64,000 nt of DNA from positions 398,614 through 462,613 of the forward strand of contig NZ_SLWO01000005.1 of the NCBI RefSeq assembly GCF_004340665.1, written 5' to 3'. Both the position numbers and the translations under genes were made by a program. This DNA comes from Pedobacter psychrotolerans. GTDB taxonomy: Bacteria > Bacteroidota > Bacteroidia > Sphingobacteriales > Sphingobacteriaceae. A model generated the notes under the pieces. It saw nothing but the letters and a program-made list of their open reading frames with translations, did not search any database and was not told where the DNA came from. Of the stretch, positions 33,815-44,901 are shown piece by piece (position 1 is the first letter of the stretch; every line of letters begins with the position of its first letter).

Positions 33815-34196
33815 CGAAATTCAATTTATGGAGCAATATATAACTGAAAACAGCCATGCAAGCGCCTAACATATCACAACCAAGATCCCACCATTCTGCA
33901 GACCTGTAAGTGAAAACTTTCCATTGCAATAATTCGATACTTCCACCAATAATAAAGTTGATTAGAAGAATTTTAAAAATGGTTAGCGTTCTGAAACCGT
34001 AACTGTGCTGATATTTTATTTTTCCATAAAACAGAAAAACGGTAAGTACAAAGAAAAATCCAAGATGCGTCATCTTATCAAATCCCGTAAAGAAAAATCC
34101 TTCCCCTTCTGTATCTGGTAACTTTATATTACAAAGCACTAAAACGATTAGTGTCCAGAATATGGCCCATTTTTGCTGTTTCAGTGCTTTGTACAA
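33798..34196 (-). CDS. VanZ family membrane protein
   Basis: A 132-residue protein with about four membrane helices. VanZ-family marks are FDKMTHLGFFFVLTVFLFYG, with the conserved D-K-x-x-H, then GGSIELLQW with the conserved Glu, and RSAEWWDLGCDMLGA with the conserved Asp near the last helix. The family is named after the teicoplanin-resistance protein, but most chromosomal members have no known role. It starts 12 nt after gcvH and overlaps the small lipoprotein gene. Confidence 0.88.
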   Translation of the reverse strand: MYKALKQQKWAIFWTLIVLVLCNIKLPDTEGEGFFFTGFDKMTHLGFFFVLTVFLFYGKIKYQHSYGFRTLTIFKILLINFIIGGSIELLQWKVFTYRSAEWWDLGCDMLGACMAVFSYILLHKLNFDEKNN

Positions 34197-34208
34197 AATA
34201 TAATAAGA

Positions 34209-34589
34209 TTAAGCGCCTACTAAGGCTTGATAAGCATCTGCAGTTAATAAATCTTCAATTTCAGCAATCTCAGATAATGATACTTTCACCATCCATCCTT
34301 TTCCATATGGATCAGAATTTACCAATTCCGGATTATCATTTAACTCTGAATTGATTTCCAATACCGTACCCGTTACAGGCATAAACAAATCAGAAACTGT
34401 TTTTACCGCTTCAACAGTACCAAAAACTTCTTCTTTTGCCACTTCATCACCCACTGAGTTAATGTCTACATAAACAATATCACCCAATTCGCGTTGAGCA
34501 AAATCTGTAATACCGATGTAAGCTTCATTACCTTCAACCTTTACCCACTCGTGGTCTTTAGTGTATTTTAATTCTGATGGAAAATTCAT
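34209..34589 (-). CDS. gcvH: Glycine cleavage system H protein
   Basis: A 126-residue lipoyl carrier protein. The lipoylation lysine is Lys63 in [16 protein letters not shown]. Other H-protein marks are [29 protein letters not shown] and the late [11 protein letters not shown]. gcvT and gcvP are not in the window, so it works with enzymes encoded elsewhere or serves in lipoate relay. It lies between sprA and the VanZ gene, an arrangement I associate with Bacteroidota, and has its own -7 element. Confidence 0.97.
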   Translation of the reverse strand: MNFPSELKYTKDHEWVKVEGNEAYIGITDFAQRELGDIVYVDINSVGDEVAKEEVFGTVEAVKTVSDLFMPVTGTVLEINSELNDNPELVNSDPYGKGWMVKVSLSEIAEIEDLLTADAYQALVGA

Positions 34590-34609
34590 GTGTTTTTAAT
34601 TAATTTCAA

Positions 34610-34617
34610 CAAAGTTA
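34610..34617 (-). promoter_or_regulatory. Putative -7 element (TAACTTTG) for gcvH
   Basis: TAACTTTG on the minus strand, 20 nt before the gcvH ATG, suggests that gcvH and the genes after it can be transcribed independently of sprA. Confidence 0.5.
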
Positions 34618-34668
34618 AATATTAAGTTGGAATGTTGACGTGATAATTGTGATTCCACCTGCGAAATA

Positions 34669-37600
34669 TTAATTCAGCGTAAACCTTAAACTAAAACCAA
34701 AATTACTGAAAGAGGTATTAAACGTTTGCGAAGTATATGGCTTAGTGATGTTCGAATCATAAAACAACTTCACATTAAATTTCTGGTTTAATATATAATC
34801 AACACTTGGCCTTAACGTAATATTTTTTGCTCCTGATGAAATTTCAGCTTCTTCTACATCTGCTCTGTAAATAACCGTCTTATTATCACGGATCGCAACA
34901 TCCAGTTTAAAATCCATATTGTTATCCATTTTTAAACTTTTAAACCAGCCAAACGGAAACCGGAATTTATTTGTTCTATAGCCCATCCCCAGAACGACAT
35001 TGTTTTCTGACAACTGCGCTAGCTGACTATTGGACAGACTTAAACCTAGCAGGCGAGACCTGTTCAATTCAAATGTAGCACTCAGGTTATTCTTGAATCT
35101 AGTATCCACTCCTATTAATGGAGAAAAATATTCTGATATGGTAACTTGTGAAAACTGAAATTCAGGAAGGAAGTTATTATTCGCATCGCGGTTTACAGAG
35201 AACCCATTGCTTTCCTGGTACCTCAATAATGAATTAAAGCCGTTGATGTTATAGGCCGATCGATAACCATGTCTGATATCAATAGAAGAAAAACGATCTG
35301 CGATGAAGGCAATTTTTGTTAATCCATTATAGGTTAGTGTCCAGTTTGGAAGTGGGATTCGGGGGAAAGCATTCATACTCGTTTTACCCGCATCTTTACC
35401 AGAATAAGCCGCCATAAACGCAGAGATAAGAACATCCTGACTTTCTTTACCATAACCATCGGAATAACCACTTGCCTGACCAGATGAGTTTGGATTTTGC
35501 GCACCTAACCTTCTTGAAATAATAATCCGATTGGCCATAAACTGATTAAACAGCGAAGAAATTACACTTGAATTTTTCTCTTTAAAGGCAGTGCCGAGCG
35601 CAATGTATGAGATGCTATAATCCCCTGTAGTAATTGCGCTTAAATTTTCAAAAGAAGATACACTGACCACATACCTGTAATTGGAAGAGAAGTTTCTGGT
35701 CTGTGACTTATTCGCCCTGATGGTGATTCTTAAATCACGAAATGGCTCTATTTGACCAGTAAACTGTAAATCTTCACGAAGCGTATTCACATAAAGCTGG
35801 GTTTGCAAGGTATCTGTAGTTAGCCAACCATTATTAAGCGCCATATCTCTGATATCCCTCTGACTGCCGAACACAAAACCTAAACCCGGCGCTCCGGTAA
35901 CATTATCAACTCCGAAATATTTAGTCGTTGGCAAATACCCTGGCAAAAAGATGCCTTTGGTTTGCACATAATTTGCGCTTACATTTTTAACACTGGTTAA
36001 TAAGTTGATAAAAAAGTTCTTTAATTTATCTCCGGTTTCTTCACTATTACTGGCATTTCTGATGAAACCAAATTTATTGTATAAGGTTGTCATGTTCAAT
36101 GCCGGATTAACCTGAATATTTCTGCTGTTTTGAACGGTATTCCCCAGATTGATGTTTGGATCTTGTAAAGTGGATAGCGGTTCAGTTTGCCAGTTAAAGT
36201 TTGTACCATACCTTGTTTTTACAGTTACCCAGTTAAAGCCAGGAATTTTATCGATTGGTAAGGTATAGGTAACATTTAAATTGTGATTATAATCTGTTGT
36301 GCGACCTAAACGCTTAAGATTTTGCCACACGGTATCACGTTTCATACCATCAATCCGGCCATCGGGTTCATCAATAATAGAATAGTTTGTGGCATTAAAA
36401 TCCAACTGAAGTGAGCGGGTTAAATTCCAGGCTATTCCATAAATCCGGCTCATTCTAAAGTTTTTATTAAAAGTAGTCCCAAATCCATTCTGATAAATTG
36501 GAATGGAATTAGCCGGATCATTATTCCTCAAGGTGTTTTCCGAATAAAGGCGATCTACATCAATTCTAAAGTTAATGGCACTTGGAAAAATACTAAAGTT
36601 AAAATCCTTTAACAAGGCCAGCATATTTGATTTGATGATCTTCTCAAAAGGTGCAAATGTTTTAGCTTCTTTCGCATAGCTATATTGCAATGAAGCCCTA
36701 TAGGTATTTTGAATGCTACTTTGGTTAATAAAATCCCTGTGGTTGTATTGTGTAAAAGCATAACTGGCAGCAAAGTTTTCAATATCCCAAAGCTGAACAG
36801 GTTTACTATTGTTTGTTCTTTCTTTACGCACATTGGTAAAATTAATTCCCCTGCGTACTGTATAATCCTGTGCGAAATTTAATATGGAATCCTTTTGTTC
36901 TTTGGTCGATTGATCAAGTGCATTTTTCAACTCTATATCCGGTGTGCGGGGATTATACTGTGGCGTAGAAACTTGTTTTGAATAATTTACAAACATTGGA
37001 ATTTTGACACCTGATTTTTGAGGCAAAAATTTACCCAGCTCAACTGCTGAAGAAACATCCAATAAAACATTATCAGCACGGTTACGTTCACTTACTTTGG
37101 AATCAATCGATCCAAAACCTATGGTTGATTTACTTCCAGAAATATTAACATCAGCAAAATCGGCCAGTTTTAAATTTAACCTGGCCGTAGCAGCCCAACC
37201 ACCCTTTTCATCAAATTCAGTTAGCCTGAGTTCGTTAAACCAAACTAAAACATTTTTATCTATGCCATCATCACTTTGAGTGGTGGTGTTGTTACGCAAA
37301 GGGTTTTTTACACCAAGCATATACACCCTCACTTTACTCATATCTGGCTGTCCTTTAACGATAATTGTCCTATTGCCATCCGTATAAGTAAATGGAATAT
37401 TTATCGGCCACGGCTGCCCGTTAGCTTGCTTTGCTGTATTGCGGGCAAGTTTGGCATTCTGGAATAAAACCAAATCAATATCCATTCGGTTTGCTTCAGG
37501 CCAAATGGCATCAGCATCGCTCGTGCCTGGAGTGGTGATTTTTAAAGGCATTAAATATTCATAGTAGTTATCCTGATTATCTGTTCCAATCCTCAAAAAG

Positions 37601-40600
37601 GCATCTACATCTCCATCACCTAAAACTTGATTGTTAATTGCTTCGGCATGGATAAACATTTCCAGATGTTTATAGGAACGGAAATCACTATATGCTGTTT
37701 TAAAGGCTGCCCTTCCATAACCGTCGCGAAGGTTTTTAACGGTTACAGATAAAGATTGTTCATTCAAACGGGTATCTCCACGATAATTGCTGAAATCGCG
37801 CTCACGCAAAATGCCGGGAGGCGTAACATAAGGTATTGGCGTTTTTCTGCCATTTTCCTCAATATTAACGGTTGATACTTCAATGGTAGAATTATCTGGC
37901 GTTAAGGCAGGTAAGCTTGGATCTACAATTACCTGATCTGCCGTGTTTTTTGAATTAAACTCTCTCCATTCACCTCTGATTAATTGCAGCTTCGCAAAAC
38001 GCATAATGGCTGTATCTGCAAAGTTGGTCATGAACATCCTGAAGAAGCGTATAGATTTAAAATCCTGAATATTCCCAACCTTTTTCTCGTATTGCGTTAT
38101 TGGAATTCTAAATTGATACCAGGTAACGGCCTGCGTGTTTCCATTTGCTAGTTTTACCTGTGAAGTTACTTTATCGGTAATAAATTGGGTCTGGCCAACA
38201 TCCATTCCTGGCCGCATGGTTACCTTGTATTGATAATATTCATCGCTTTGCGTCATGTTATTATCGCGATTAATATCTTCACCATCCGGAAGTGAGGTAG
38301 ACGCAGAATTTTCCAGTCCCAACTCTGCCTGCGATTGTTGAGCAGTTTTAGAGTTTCCTTCAGGGCCGTTGTACTTTTCATAACGTTTTAAAATACCTGC
38401 GTTGATTTGATCTAAAGCCGGACCTCTGAAATAAGAATAATTATCTGATGAAGGATCCTGATCAATTTCTGCAGCTGCAGTTGCATTTAACTGCGATTTG
38501 ATTTGATTGATAGCGGTAGTAAATTTCTGCTTTTCGTTTGCATCTGATAAACCATCTAAACCAACATCCTGTGCACGTCTTGCATCGGGATCATTATCAA
38601 AAGCCTGAATAACGGGCTGTAATTTCGGAACCCGCCCCCAAGCGGTTTCATCATATTTACTGGCATCATCCGTAGCTGGCAATCCATTTTCCAGAGATTT
38701 GCGCCCATCTTTTAAAATATCTTCAGAGATATTACCAAGGTTAAAGTAAATATCACCTCCCTGAGAGTTTCTATTGTAAATAAATGGATCCATTACCCAA
38801 AATTCGATAAAGCCAACATTCAATGCTTCAAAATCATTGGTTTCGATTTTACGTTGAAAACCACCCCAACGCTGCCGTGGGTTGGATAACTTTCCATCAT
38901 TAGAGAAACCTGTTGTAGCATAATTGTAAGGTCCGCGAACGGTTGGATAATACGCCACATCTAAGGTGGTGATATTTAGTGCTTGCCCGGTAGCCGTTTC
39001 CTTGAATGGAAAAACTTCCTGCTCTATCACCTGCCTTACATAATGATTAGAAAGTTCATTTCTATTGTTTCTGATATTGGATGGTGTAGTGGTGGCATTT
39101 GAATTATAAAAAGTGGGATCAATATTATAATATGCTATCCGTGCACGGTTATAACCATAAGTAAGGTCATTGACCAATTGCGACTCTGAAAAATCTTGCG
39201 GCGTTCCAGATAACTGCCAGGAGATTGCACTTTTTAAATCAATTACAGATCTCGAAGCCTCAAAATCATCCAGATAACTTACCCCATTTTTACTGCCTGC
39301 AAAATTTAATGCCCGCGGGTGCCCCGGAACCAATTGCGCAAACTCACCATAAAAGTTAACACTTGAAGGGGCCTTGGTGGAAATGAATGGGAGTTTATCA
39401 ACAAGTTTAGTTAAGAATCTGGATGAAGAACTATAGTTAATGTCACCACCCCAAATGGTATTTGAAATGGGCTCTTCACCAATATTTACTTTTTGAGTGA
39501 GCGGTTTCTCTGTTAGGTTCATAAATGTACCACCCAGATTTAGCTTATTATTCACACGATAATCCAAACGTGTTCCAAATAACGACCGTTGCTGCAAACC
39601 AAAAAGTTCATTGTTTTCAGTAGTAATGCGAATGGGCTGACCGGAGGTTAATAGTGCCTGATTGATAATACTCACTCTTCCGCCCTGATAATCAACCGTA
39701 AAGTCTACACCTTCCTGCAGTGGCATTGTTCCAGCAAAAACTTTTACTGAACCTTCGGGCACATTAATGGCATTCAGGCTAAATTCAGAAGATACTTCTG
39801 ATTGATAATGCCCTTTAATTACATACCTGTTTTTATTTTGAAACAGTTGTTTGGCAATCGTTTGGGTAGAATCATATAGCGCAGTAAAAGTATATTTATC
39901 AATTAAGGCCTGTTCACTTGGAAGGAATTTATTAGCCAAATCCTGTCCAAAAGGTTCAATGATCGGAAAGATGATCCTGCCATTTGCAGGGTCAATAGTA
40001 ATGTATCCCGAATTGGTATTATTAATTAGTGAAGTTAACCCATTAAGTGATAAATTAGACCCGAAAGTGCTGTTTGAAGATGAGCTGTTTGAAAAGTAAG
40101 AACCAAAAGCATTGTTAGAGGCTACAAAATCAAAAATACCATCAGGCTTCTTTTCATTTTGCTGATTCAACCGGTCAAATTCAGTTAAAGAGATCCATTG
40201 CCTATTGGCTGTATTTTCTCCCTCGGTCATGATCGGCTTTTCTACTCCGGTTTCATTATCTATTCTAAAAATATCAAGTTTAAAATTGATCGGACTGATT
40301 TGATAACCACCGATGGAGTAAATATTTTTCATCATCAAATCCCAGGTTGGGAGATTGATTTTAGTCGTTTCATTTTTTAAAAGTTTTGCATAAAGTACTT
40401 TTGGGTTTGCGGCATCAAAAGTAACATCTGTAGAAAACTCACCCACCTGATATTCGACACCATTATAGGTATATCGATAAGCAACAGCTAAAACCTCATC
40501 GGCATTAAGCGGATTATTTAAGGAGATATATCCCAATTGCGGCTGAAAGGTAAACTCACGCTCGGTTAATTTTCTGGCATAGGTAAGTTTAGCATACTGA

Positions 40601-41850
40601 TCTGTAGCGCCATTGGCTTGAAAGAAGGAGATTACGGAATTTGAATTCGTGAACCTGGCATCTGCAGGTAAACTTACCAGTAAATTATTTGATTGCTGTG
40701 GAAATCCTGTTGCTGTTGTACCTGCAGGAAGGACCGAACTGCCGCCTGCCACCGCGCCGGGATTGAAAGGCTGATTTTCTCCCAGATTCAGGAAACCAAG
40801 CACATCTCTGGAATCTGTGGTATTGCCAGCTTTATTGGTAATCCAGACTTCTATCTTGGTAATTTGAATGGGTGAGGTAATAATTGGCGCATTAACCAAA
40901 TGCTTATTGTAATTGTTGCGAAAATATTGAGCCAGAAAGTAATGTTTATTGGCTTCATAACTATCGGCTGTAACCGAAAATTCATTTTGTTGCGCACCAT
41001 TTGAAATGCGGAGTTCTCTTGACTCTGATTTTTGCTGCGTGTAAACACTGGTTACATTTAGTTTTCCAAATTGCAATTGAGTTTTAACTCCAAACAAAGC
41101 TTGCGTGCCCGTAATCAAACTTGTATTTAAAGGTAAACTTACATTACCAGCCTCAATTTTCTTAATAATATCATCAGCACCACCGGTGTAATCCAGTTTA
41201 ATCTGGTTTTCAAAATCAAACTGTGCTTCAGTATTGTAATTACTTTTAATTTTAAGCTTTGTACCAATATTCCCAACCAGATCCATTTGAATCCGTTGAT
41301 TGAAATCAAAATTGGTTTGAACCCTTTGTCGCTCATTAAATAAGGGATTTTCATTTTTATTTCTGCGGCCTAAAAAGGTAAGCTCTGCCTCTCCACGGGG
41401 TTGAATATCAATCGTGGTTCCTCCGAAAAGCTTTTCAAAAGCCTTACTATTTACCTGGATTTTGGGAATAACGCCTGTGTTCCTATAATCACCAACTTCA
41501 GAATTGGAAATACTTCGCCAGTTATCACGTTTCACTTCACTATTAACCAATCGGGTATATTCATCAATGGTTAGGTATTGTGTTTGCGTAACATACCGAT
41601 CACCAATCAGATCCTTTACAATATATCTTTTATTTTTTGCATCATACTCCACCACTTGCTTAAGATTATTAGGCAGCGGCGAGAACGGATTTCGCGATGG
41701 TCTGATCCCCATGCGCTGTTTTTCCTTTAAACCAAAATTATTTTTTGACGTAGCGGTATCAGTCTTACTCTGAACAACTTGTGAGAAGGTTTTTTGGGAT
41801 ATAAACAAGAAAAGTGGGATGAGAAATAGGAGTGTAAATATTCTCTTCAA
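34669..41850 (-). CDS. sprA: SprA, outer membrane translocon of the type IX secretion/gliding apparatus
   Basis: A 2393-residue protein, the length expected for SprA (Sov), the giant beta-barrel through which type IX substrates cross the outer membrane. It has a signal peptide (KRIFTLLFLIPLFLFISQ), then MGIRPSRNPFSPLP, many repeated barrel-type stretches (for example RAELSN-like turns and NFYGEFAQLVPGHPRALN), AGSKNGVSYLDDFEASRSVI, and a final FSLRFTLN strand. The start codon is TTG at 41848-41850, because no ATG precedes the signal peptide. It lies 13 nt after ruvA. Other type IX genes are not in this window, so secretion or gliding can be inferred only as a potential. Confidence 0.96.
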   Translation of the reverse strand: MKRIFTLLFLIPLFLFISQKTFSQVVQSKTDTATSKNNFGLKEKQRMGIRPSRNPFSPLPNNLKQVVEYDAKNKRYIVKDLIGDRYVTQTQYLTIDEYTRLVNSEVKRDNWRSISNSEVGDYRNTGVIPKIQVNSKAFEKLFGGTTIDIQPRGEAELTFLGRRNKNENPLFNERQRVQTNFDFNQRIQMDLVGNIGTKLKIKSNYNTEAQFDFENQIKLDYTGGADDIIKKIEAGNVSLPLNTSLITGTQALFGVKTQLQFGKLNVTSVYTQQKSESRELRISNGAQQNEFSVTADSYEANKHYFLAQYFRNNYNKHLVNAPIITSPIQITKIEVWITNKAGNTTDSRDVLGFLNLGENQPFNPGAVAGGSSVLPAGTTATGFPQQSNNLLVSLPADARFTNSNSVISFFQANGATDQYAKLTYARKLTEREFTFQPQLGYISLNNPLNADEVLAVAYRYTYNGVEYQVGEFSTDVTFDAANPKVLYAKLLKNETTKINLPTWDLMMKNIYSIGGYQISPINFKLDIFRIDNETGVEKPIMTEGENTANRQWISLTEFDRLNQQNEKKPDGIFDFVASNNAFGSYFSNSSSSNSTFGSNLSLNGLTSLINNTNSGYITIDPANGRIIFPIIEPFGQDLANKFLPSEQALIDKYTFTALYDSTQTIAKQLFQNKNRYVIKGHYQSEVSSEFSLNAINVPEGSVKVFAGTMPLQEGVDFTVDYQGGRVSIINQALLTSGQPIRITTENNELFGLQQRSLFGTRLDYRVNNKLNLGGTFMNLTEKPLTQKVNIGEEPISNTIWGGDINYSSSSRFLTKLVDKLPFISTKAPSSVNFYGEFAQLVPGHPRALNFAGSKNGVSYLDDFEASRSVIDLKSAISWQLSGTPQDFSESQLVNDLTYGYNRARIAYYNIDPTFYNSNATTTPSNIRNNRNELSNHYVRQVIEQEVFPFKETATGQALNITTLDVAYYPTVRGPYNYATTGFSNDGKLSNPRQRWGGFQRKIETNDFEALNVGFIEFWVMDPFIYNRNSQGGDIYFNLGNISEDILKDGRKSLENGLPATDDASKYDETAWGRVPKLQPVIQAFDNDPDARRAQDVGLDGLSDANEKQKFTTAINQIKSQLNATAAAEIDQDPSSDNYSYFRGPALDQINAGILKRYEKYNGPEGNSKTAQQSQAELGLENSASTSLPDGEDINRDNNMTQSDEYYQYKVTMRPGMDVGQTQFITDKVTSQVKLANGNTQAVTWYQFRIPITQYEKKVGNIQDFKSIRFFRMFMTNFADTAIMRFAKLQLIRGEWREFNSKNTADQVIVDPSLPALTPDNSTIEVSTVNIEENGRKTPIPYVTPPGILRERDFSNYRGDTRLNEQSLSVTVKNLRDGYGRAAFKTAYSDFRSYKHLEMFIHAEAINNQVLGDGDVDAFLRIGTDNQDNYYEYLMPLKITTPGTSDADAIWPEANRMDIDLVLFQNAKLARNTAKQANGQPWPINIPFTYTDGNRTIIVKGQPDMSKVRVYMLGVKNPLRNNTTTQSDDGIDKNVLVWFNELRLTEFDEKGGWAATARLNLKLADFADVNISGSKSTIGFGSIDSKVSERNRADNVLLDVSSAVELGKFLPQKSGVKIPMFVNYSKQVSTPQYNPRTPDIELKNALDQSTKEQKDSILNFAQDYTVRRGINFTNVRKERTNNSKPVQLWDIENFAASYAFTQYNHRDFINQSSIQNTYRASLQYSYAKEAKTFAPFEKIIKSNMLALLKDFNFSIFPSAINFRIDVDRLYSENTLRNNDPANSIPIYQNGFGTTFNKNFRMSRIYGIAWNLTRSLQLDFNATNYSIIDEPDGRIDGMKRDTVWQNLKRLGRTTDYNHNLNVTYTLPIDKIPGFNWVTVKTRYGTNFNWQTEPLSTLQDPNINLGNTVQNSRNIQVNPALNMTTLYNKFGFIRNASNSEETGDKLKNFFINLLTSVKNVSANYVQTKGIFLPGYLPTTKYFGVDNVTGAPGLGFVFGSQRDIRDMALNNGWLTTDTLQTQLYVNTLREDLQFTGQIEPFRDLRITIRANKSQTRNFSSNYRYVVSVSSFENLSAITTGDYSISYIALGTAFKEKNSSVISSLFNQFMANRIIISRRLGAQNPNSSGQASGYSDGYGKESQDVLISAFMAAYSGKDAGKTSMNAFPRIPLPNWTLTYNGLTKIAFIADRFSSIDIRHGYRSAYNINGFNSLLRYQESNGFSVNRDANNNFLPEFQFSQVTISEYFSPLIGVDTRFKNNLSATFELNRSRLLGLSLSNSQLAQLSENNVVLGMGYRTNKFRFPFGWFKSLKMDNNMDFKLDVAIRDNKTVIYRADVEEAEISSGAKNITLRPSVDYILNQKFNVKLFYDSNITKPYTSQTFNTSFSNFGFSLRFTLN

Positions 41851-41863
41851 GGGCGTTAGTTTT

Positions 41864-42448
41864 CTATAGTTTTTTTAATGCTTGTTTAATTAGTTGTTCT
41901 ACAGTAAGCTTTTCTTCTGTAAGTTTTAATATTTGGTCGATAGTTTTTTCGGCTGTTTGTTTGGCGAATCCGAGCATTACCAATGCTGATAACGCTTCAT
42001 CTTTAATTGTATTGTGCTGAGGCATAGAAATTAACGAGTCTACTCCCTCTTTTTTTAGTTTATCCTGCAGCTCTAAAACTAAGCGTTGTGCAGTTTTTGC
42101 ACCCAGGCCCTTTATTCTTTGAATAAGAGGCAAGTCTGCCTGAACAATTGCAGTTTGAATTTCCTCCGGTGTGATCGAAGATAAAATCATTCTACCTGTA
42201 TTTGGTCCTATTCCAGATACAGATATCAGATGTAAAAATAAACGGCGTTCGCCCTCATCGGCGAACCCGTATAAGGTGTGTGCATCTTCCTTAACGTACA
42301 GCCAGGTATATAATTTACACCTTTCTGCATCGCCCAATGCACTATAAGTATTTAATGAAATGTTTATATGATAGCCTATACCTCCGGCTTCAACCACAAC
42401 AAACGCTGGGTTTTTGGATGTTAATTTACCATCAATATAGGCGTACAT
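41864..42448 (-). CDS. ruvA: Holliday junction branch migration protein RuvA
   Basis: A 194-residue subunit that binds four-way junctions and directs RuvB. It starts MYAYIDGKLTSKNPAFVVVE, with the OB fold, then tandem helix-hairpin-helix motifs (ISVSGIGPNTGRMILSSI and IQRIKGLGAKTAQRLVLEL), and the C-terminal RuvB-binding domain (ALSALVMLGFAKQTAEKTI). It sits 6 nt after the malic enzyme gene and 13 nt before sprA. Confidence 0.97.
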   Translation of the reverse strand: MYAYIDGKLTSKNPAFVVVEAGGIGYHINISLNTYSALGDAERCKLYTWLYVKEDAHTLYGFADEGERRLFLHLISVSGIGPNTGRMILSSITPEEIQTAIVQADLPLIQRIKGLGAKTAQRLVLELQDKLKKEGVDSLISMPQHNTIKDEALSALVMLGFAKQTAEKTIDQILKLTEEKLTVEQLIKQALKKL

Positions 42449-42454
42449 GGAGTA

Positions 42455-44776
42455 TTATTTCTTAGTTGTTTTTGTAAATATACCTTTTCGTTTCGAAGTT
42501 TCTGCAATTTCTTCTTTTGCCTGAACATCTACTACTGCAATAGTAACCATATTTACGATCTCTCTCACTGAACTTCCTAATTGAACAATATGAACAGGCT
42601 TATTTAATCCTAGTAAAATCGGACCAACAGCTTCAGCTCCACCCAGCTCCTGCAATAGCTTATAAGCAATATTACCTGATTCTAGATTTGGGAAAATTAA
42701 GGTATTCGCAGGTTCATCTGCCAGTGTACTAAACGGGAAGTTATCCTTTAACAGTTCATTATTGATGGCAAAATTTCCTTGCATTTCTCCATCTACAACT
42801 ACTTCAGGATGATTTTTATGAAGGATTCTCACCGTTTCTCTTACCTTATTAGGCGTTACACCATCATTCGAACCAAAGTTTGAGTATGATAATAAAGCAA
42901 TCCGGGGTTTAATGTTAAACTGCTTAACAGACTTATCTAAAAGTAAGGTAATATCAACCAATTCTTCAGCTGTTGGATCTACATTTACCGTGGTATCGCC
43001 AAAGAAAACAGGACCTTTTTTAGTCATCATCATGTACATACCAGCCACACGCTTTACCCCTGGCTCTACACCAATTACCTGCAAAGCTGGCTTAATGGTA
43101 TCACCATAATTTTTAGTCAAGCCGGATATCATGGCATCTGCCTCACCAAATTCTACCATTGATGCGCCGTAATAATTACGATCTCTCAACAATTTAGTTG
43201 CATCATTAATAGATACTCCCTTACGCTGACGTTTTTTGTAAAGTGCTGCTGCGTATTGTTTGGTTTTTACCGGATTCTGCATCTGATCAATAATCTCCAC
43301 GCCATCCAGTTCCAGTGCATGCTCATCAATGATGGATTGAATTTTCTCACGGTTACCTAAAAGAATCGGAATGGCAATATTCTCATCCTTAACAATTTGA
43401 GCAGCTTTTAGAATTTTATAATTATCAGCTTCTGCAAAAACAACACGTTTAGGATCTGTTTTGGCTTTCGTAGTGATGGAACGCATAATGGCGTCATCCA
43501 AGCCTAAACGTTTTCTTAATTCTTCTGAATAGGCATCCCAATCGGTAATTACCTTACGTGCTACGCCGCTTTCTATAGCAGCCTTTGCAACCGCGATAGA
43601 AACTTCAGTAATTAACCTGAAATCTACCGGTTTTGGAATAATATAATCTTTACCAAATTTAAGGTTACGGGCATTATAAGCAAGGTTTACTGCTTCTGGT
43701 ACTGATCTTTTTGCTAATTCTGCAATGGCTTTTACTGCAGCAATTTTCATGGCTTCATTAATGGTTGTTGCACGTACATCCAGCGCACCACGGAAAATAT
43801 AAGGGAAACCCAATACATTATTCACCTGGTTTGGATAGTCAGAACGCCCGGTTGCCATAATCAAATCCTTACGCGTTTTGATCGCCAGTTCATAAGCAAT
43901 TTCAGGATTTGGATTAGCCATGGCAAAAACAATCGGGTTTTTTGCCATACCCACCAACATCTCTGGTTGAATCACATTTCCAGCTGAAAGGCCAATAAAA
44001 ACATCAGCGCCTTTCATGGCTTCACCAATAGTACCTATATCTGTTCTGTTGGTTGCGAAAAACATCCGCATATCATCAAGATCAGTTCTTTCCATGTTGA
44101 TCAATCCATTGATGTCAAACATCACCAGATTTTCTTTTTTCACACCTAAGGAAAGGTACATTTTAGAACAGGAAACCGCAGCCGCACCTGCTCCGCTAAC
44201 CACAACCTTAATTTTATCTATTTTCTTTTTCTGAATTTCACAGGCATTTAATAGTGCTGCTCCTGAAATAATGGCTGTACCATGCTGGTCATCATGCATT
44301 ACAGGAATATTCATTTCCTGTTTCAAGCGGGTTTCTATTTCGAAACACTCTGGTGCTTTAATATCCTCCAGGTTCACTCCTCCGAAGGTTGGCTCCAAAG
44401 CTTTAACAATTTTTACAAAATCGTCTATATTTTTGGTGTCTAATTCTAAATCGAATACATCGATATCAGCAAAAATTTTAAACAACAACCCCTTACCTTC
44501 CATTACTGGCTTGCTGGCTTCAGGACCAATATTCCCCAACCCTAAAACAGCCGTTCCGTTACTGATTACCGCAACAAGATTACCTTTTGCGGTATATTTG
44601 TAAACATCATCGGTATTATCTGCTATTTTTAAACAAGGTTCTGCTACACCTGGCGAATAAGCCATCGTTAAATCACGTTGTGAAGTGGTTGGTTTTGTAG
44701 GTACTACCTGTATTTTTCCTGGCCGCCCTTGCGAGTGGTAATCGAGCGCATCTTGCTTTCTATTGATATTACTCAT
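42455..44776 (-). CDS. maeB: NADP-dependent malic enzyme with phosphotransacetylase-like C-terminal domain
   Basis: A 773-residue two-domain enzyme converting malate to pyruvate with CO2 release. The malic half has [54 protein letters not shown] and [12 protein letters not shown] (nucleotide-binding). The C-terminal half, from about residue 430, is related to phosphotransacetylase ([20 protein letters not shown]) and is usually regulatory in such hybrids. The start at 44776 (MSNINRKQD) was chosen because a -7 element lies just upstream, inside the longer frame. It heads the run with ruvA and sprA. Confidence 0.95.
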   Translation of the reverse strand: MSNINRKQDALDYHSQGRPGKIQVVPTKPTTSQRDLTMAYSPGVAEPCLKIADNTDDVYKYTAKGNLVAVISNGTAVLGLGNIGPEASKPVMEGKGLLFKIFADIDVFDLELDTKNIDDFVKIVKALEPTFGGVNLEDIKAPECFEIETRLKQEMNIPVMHDDQHGTAIISGAALLNACEIQKKKIDKIKVVVSGAGAAAVSCSKMYLSLGVKKENLVMFDINGLINMERTDLDDMRMFFATNRTDIGTIGEAMKGADVFIGLSAGNVIQPEMLVGMAKNPIVFAMANPNPEIAYELAIKTRKDLIMATGRSDYPNQVNNVLGFPYIFRGALDVRATTINEAMKIAAVKAIAELAKRSVPEAVNLAYNARNLKFGKDYIIPKPVDFRLITEVSIAVAKAAIESGVARKVITDWDAYSEELRKRLGLDDAIMRSITTKAKTDPKRVVFAEADNYKILKAAQIVKDENIAIPILLGNREKIQSIIDEHALELDGVEIIDQMQNPVKTKQYAAALYKKRQRKGVSINDATKLLRDRNYYGASMVEFGEADAMISGLTKNYGDTIKPALQVIGVEPGVKRVAGMYMMMTKKGPVFFGDTTVNVDPTAEELVDITLLLDKSVKQFNIKPRIALLSYSNFGSNDGVTPNKVRETVRILHKNHPEVVVDGEMQGNFAINNELLKDNFPFSTLADEPANTLIFPNLESGNIAYKLLQELGGAEAVGPILLGLNKPVHIVQLGSSVREIVNMVTIAVVDVQAKEEIAETSKRKGIFTKTTKK

Positions 44777-44798
44777 TAAGTAACTTATTAGTGACGGG

Positions 44799-44806
44799 CA
44801 AAGGTA
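44799..44806 (-). promoter_or_regulatory. Putative -7 element (TACCTTTG) for maeB-ruvA-sprA
   Basis: TACCTTTG on the minus strand ends 22 nt before the maeB ATG at 44776. The tight spacing of the next genes suggests that it serves the whole run through sprA. No good -33 TTTG at the usual distance. Confidence 0.55.
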
Positions 44807-44830
44807 CGATTCTTTAAAAGAATTAAAAAA

Positions 44831-44857
44831 CCCCAAAGGCTTTTAAAACCATTGGGG
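44831..44857 (-). terminator. Terminator after the lytic transglycosylase gene
   Basis: On the minus strand CCCCAA and TTGGGG pair across a 15-nt loop, followed by TTTTTT; 45 bp after the stop at 44902. Confidence 0.75.
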
Positions 44858-44901
44858 TATAATTGTCTTGTTGATATTTAAGCAAATAGCCTAATAATGG
44901 C

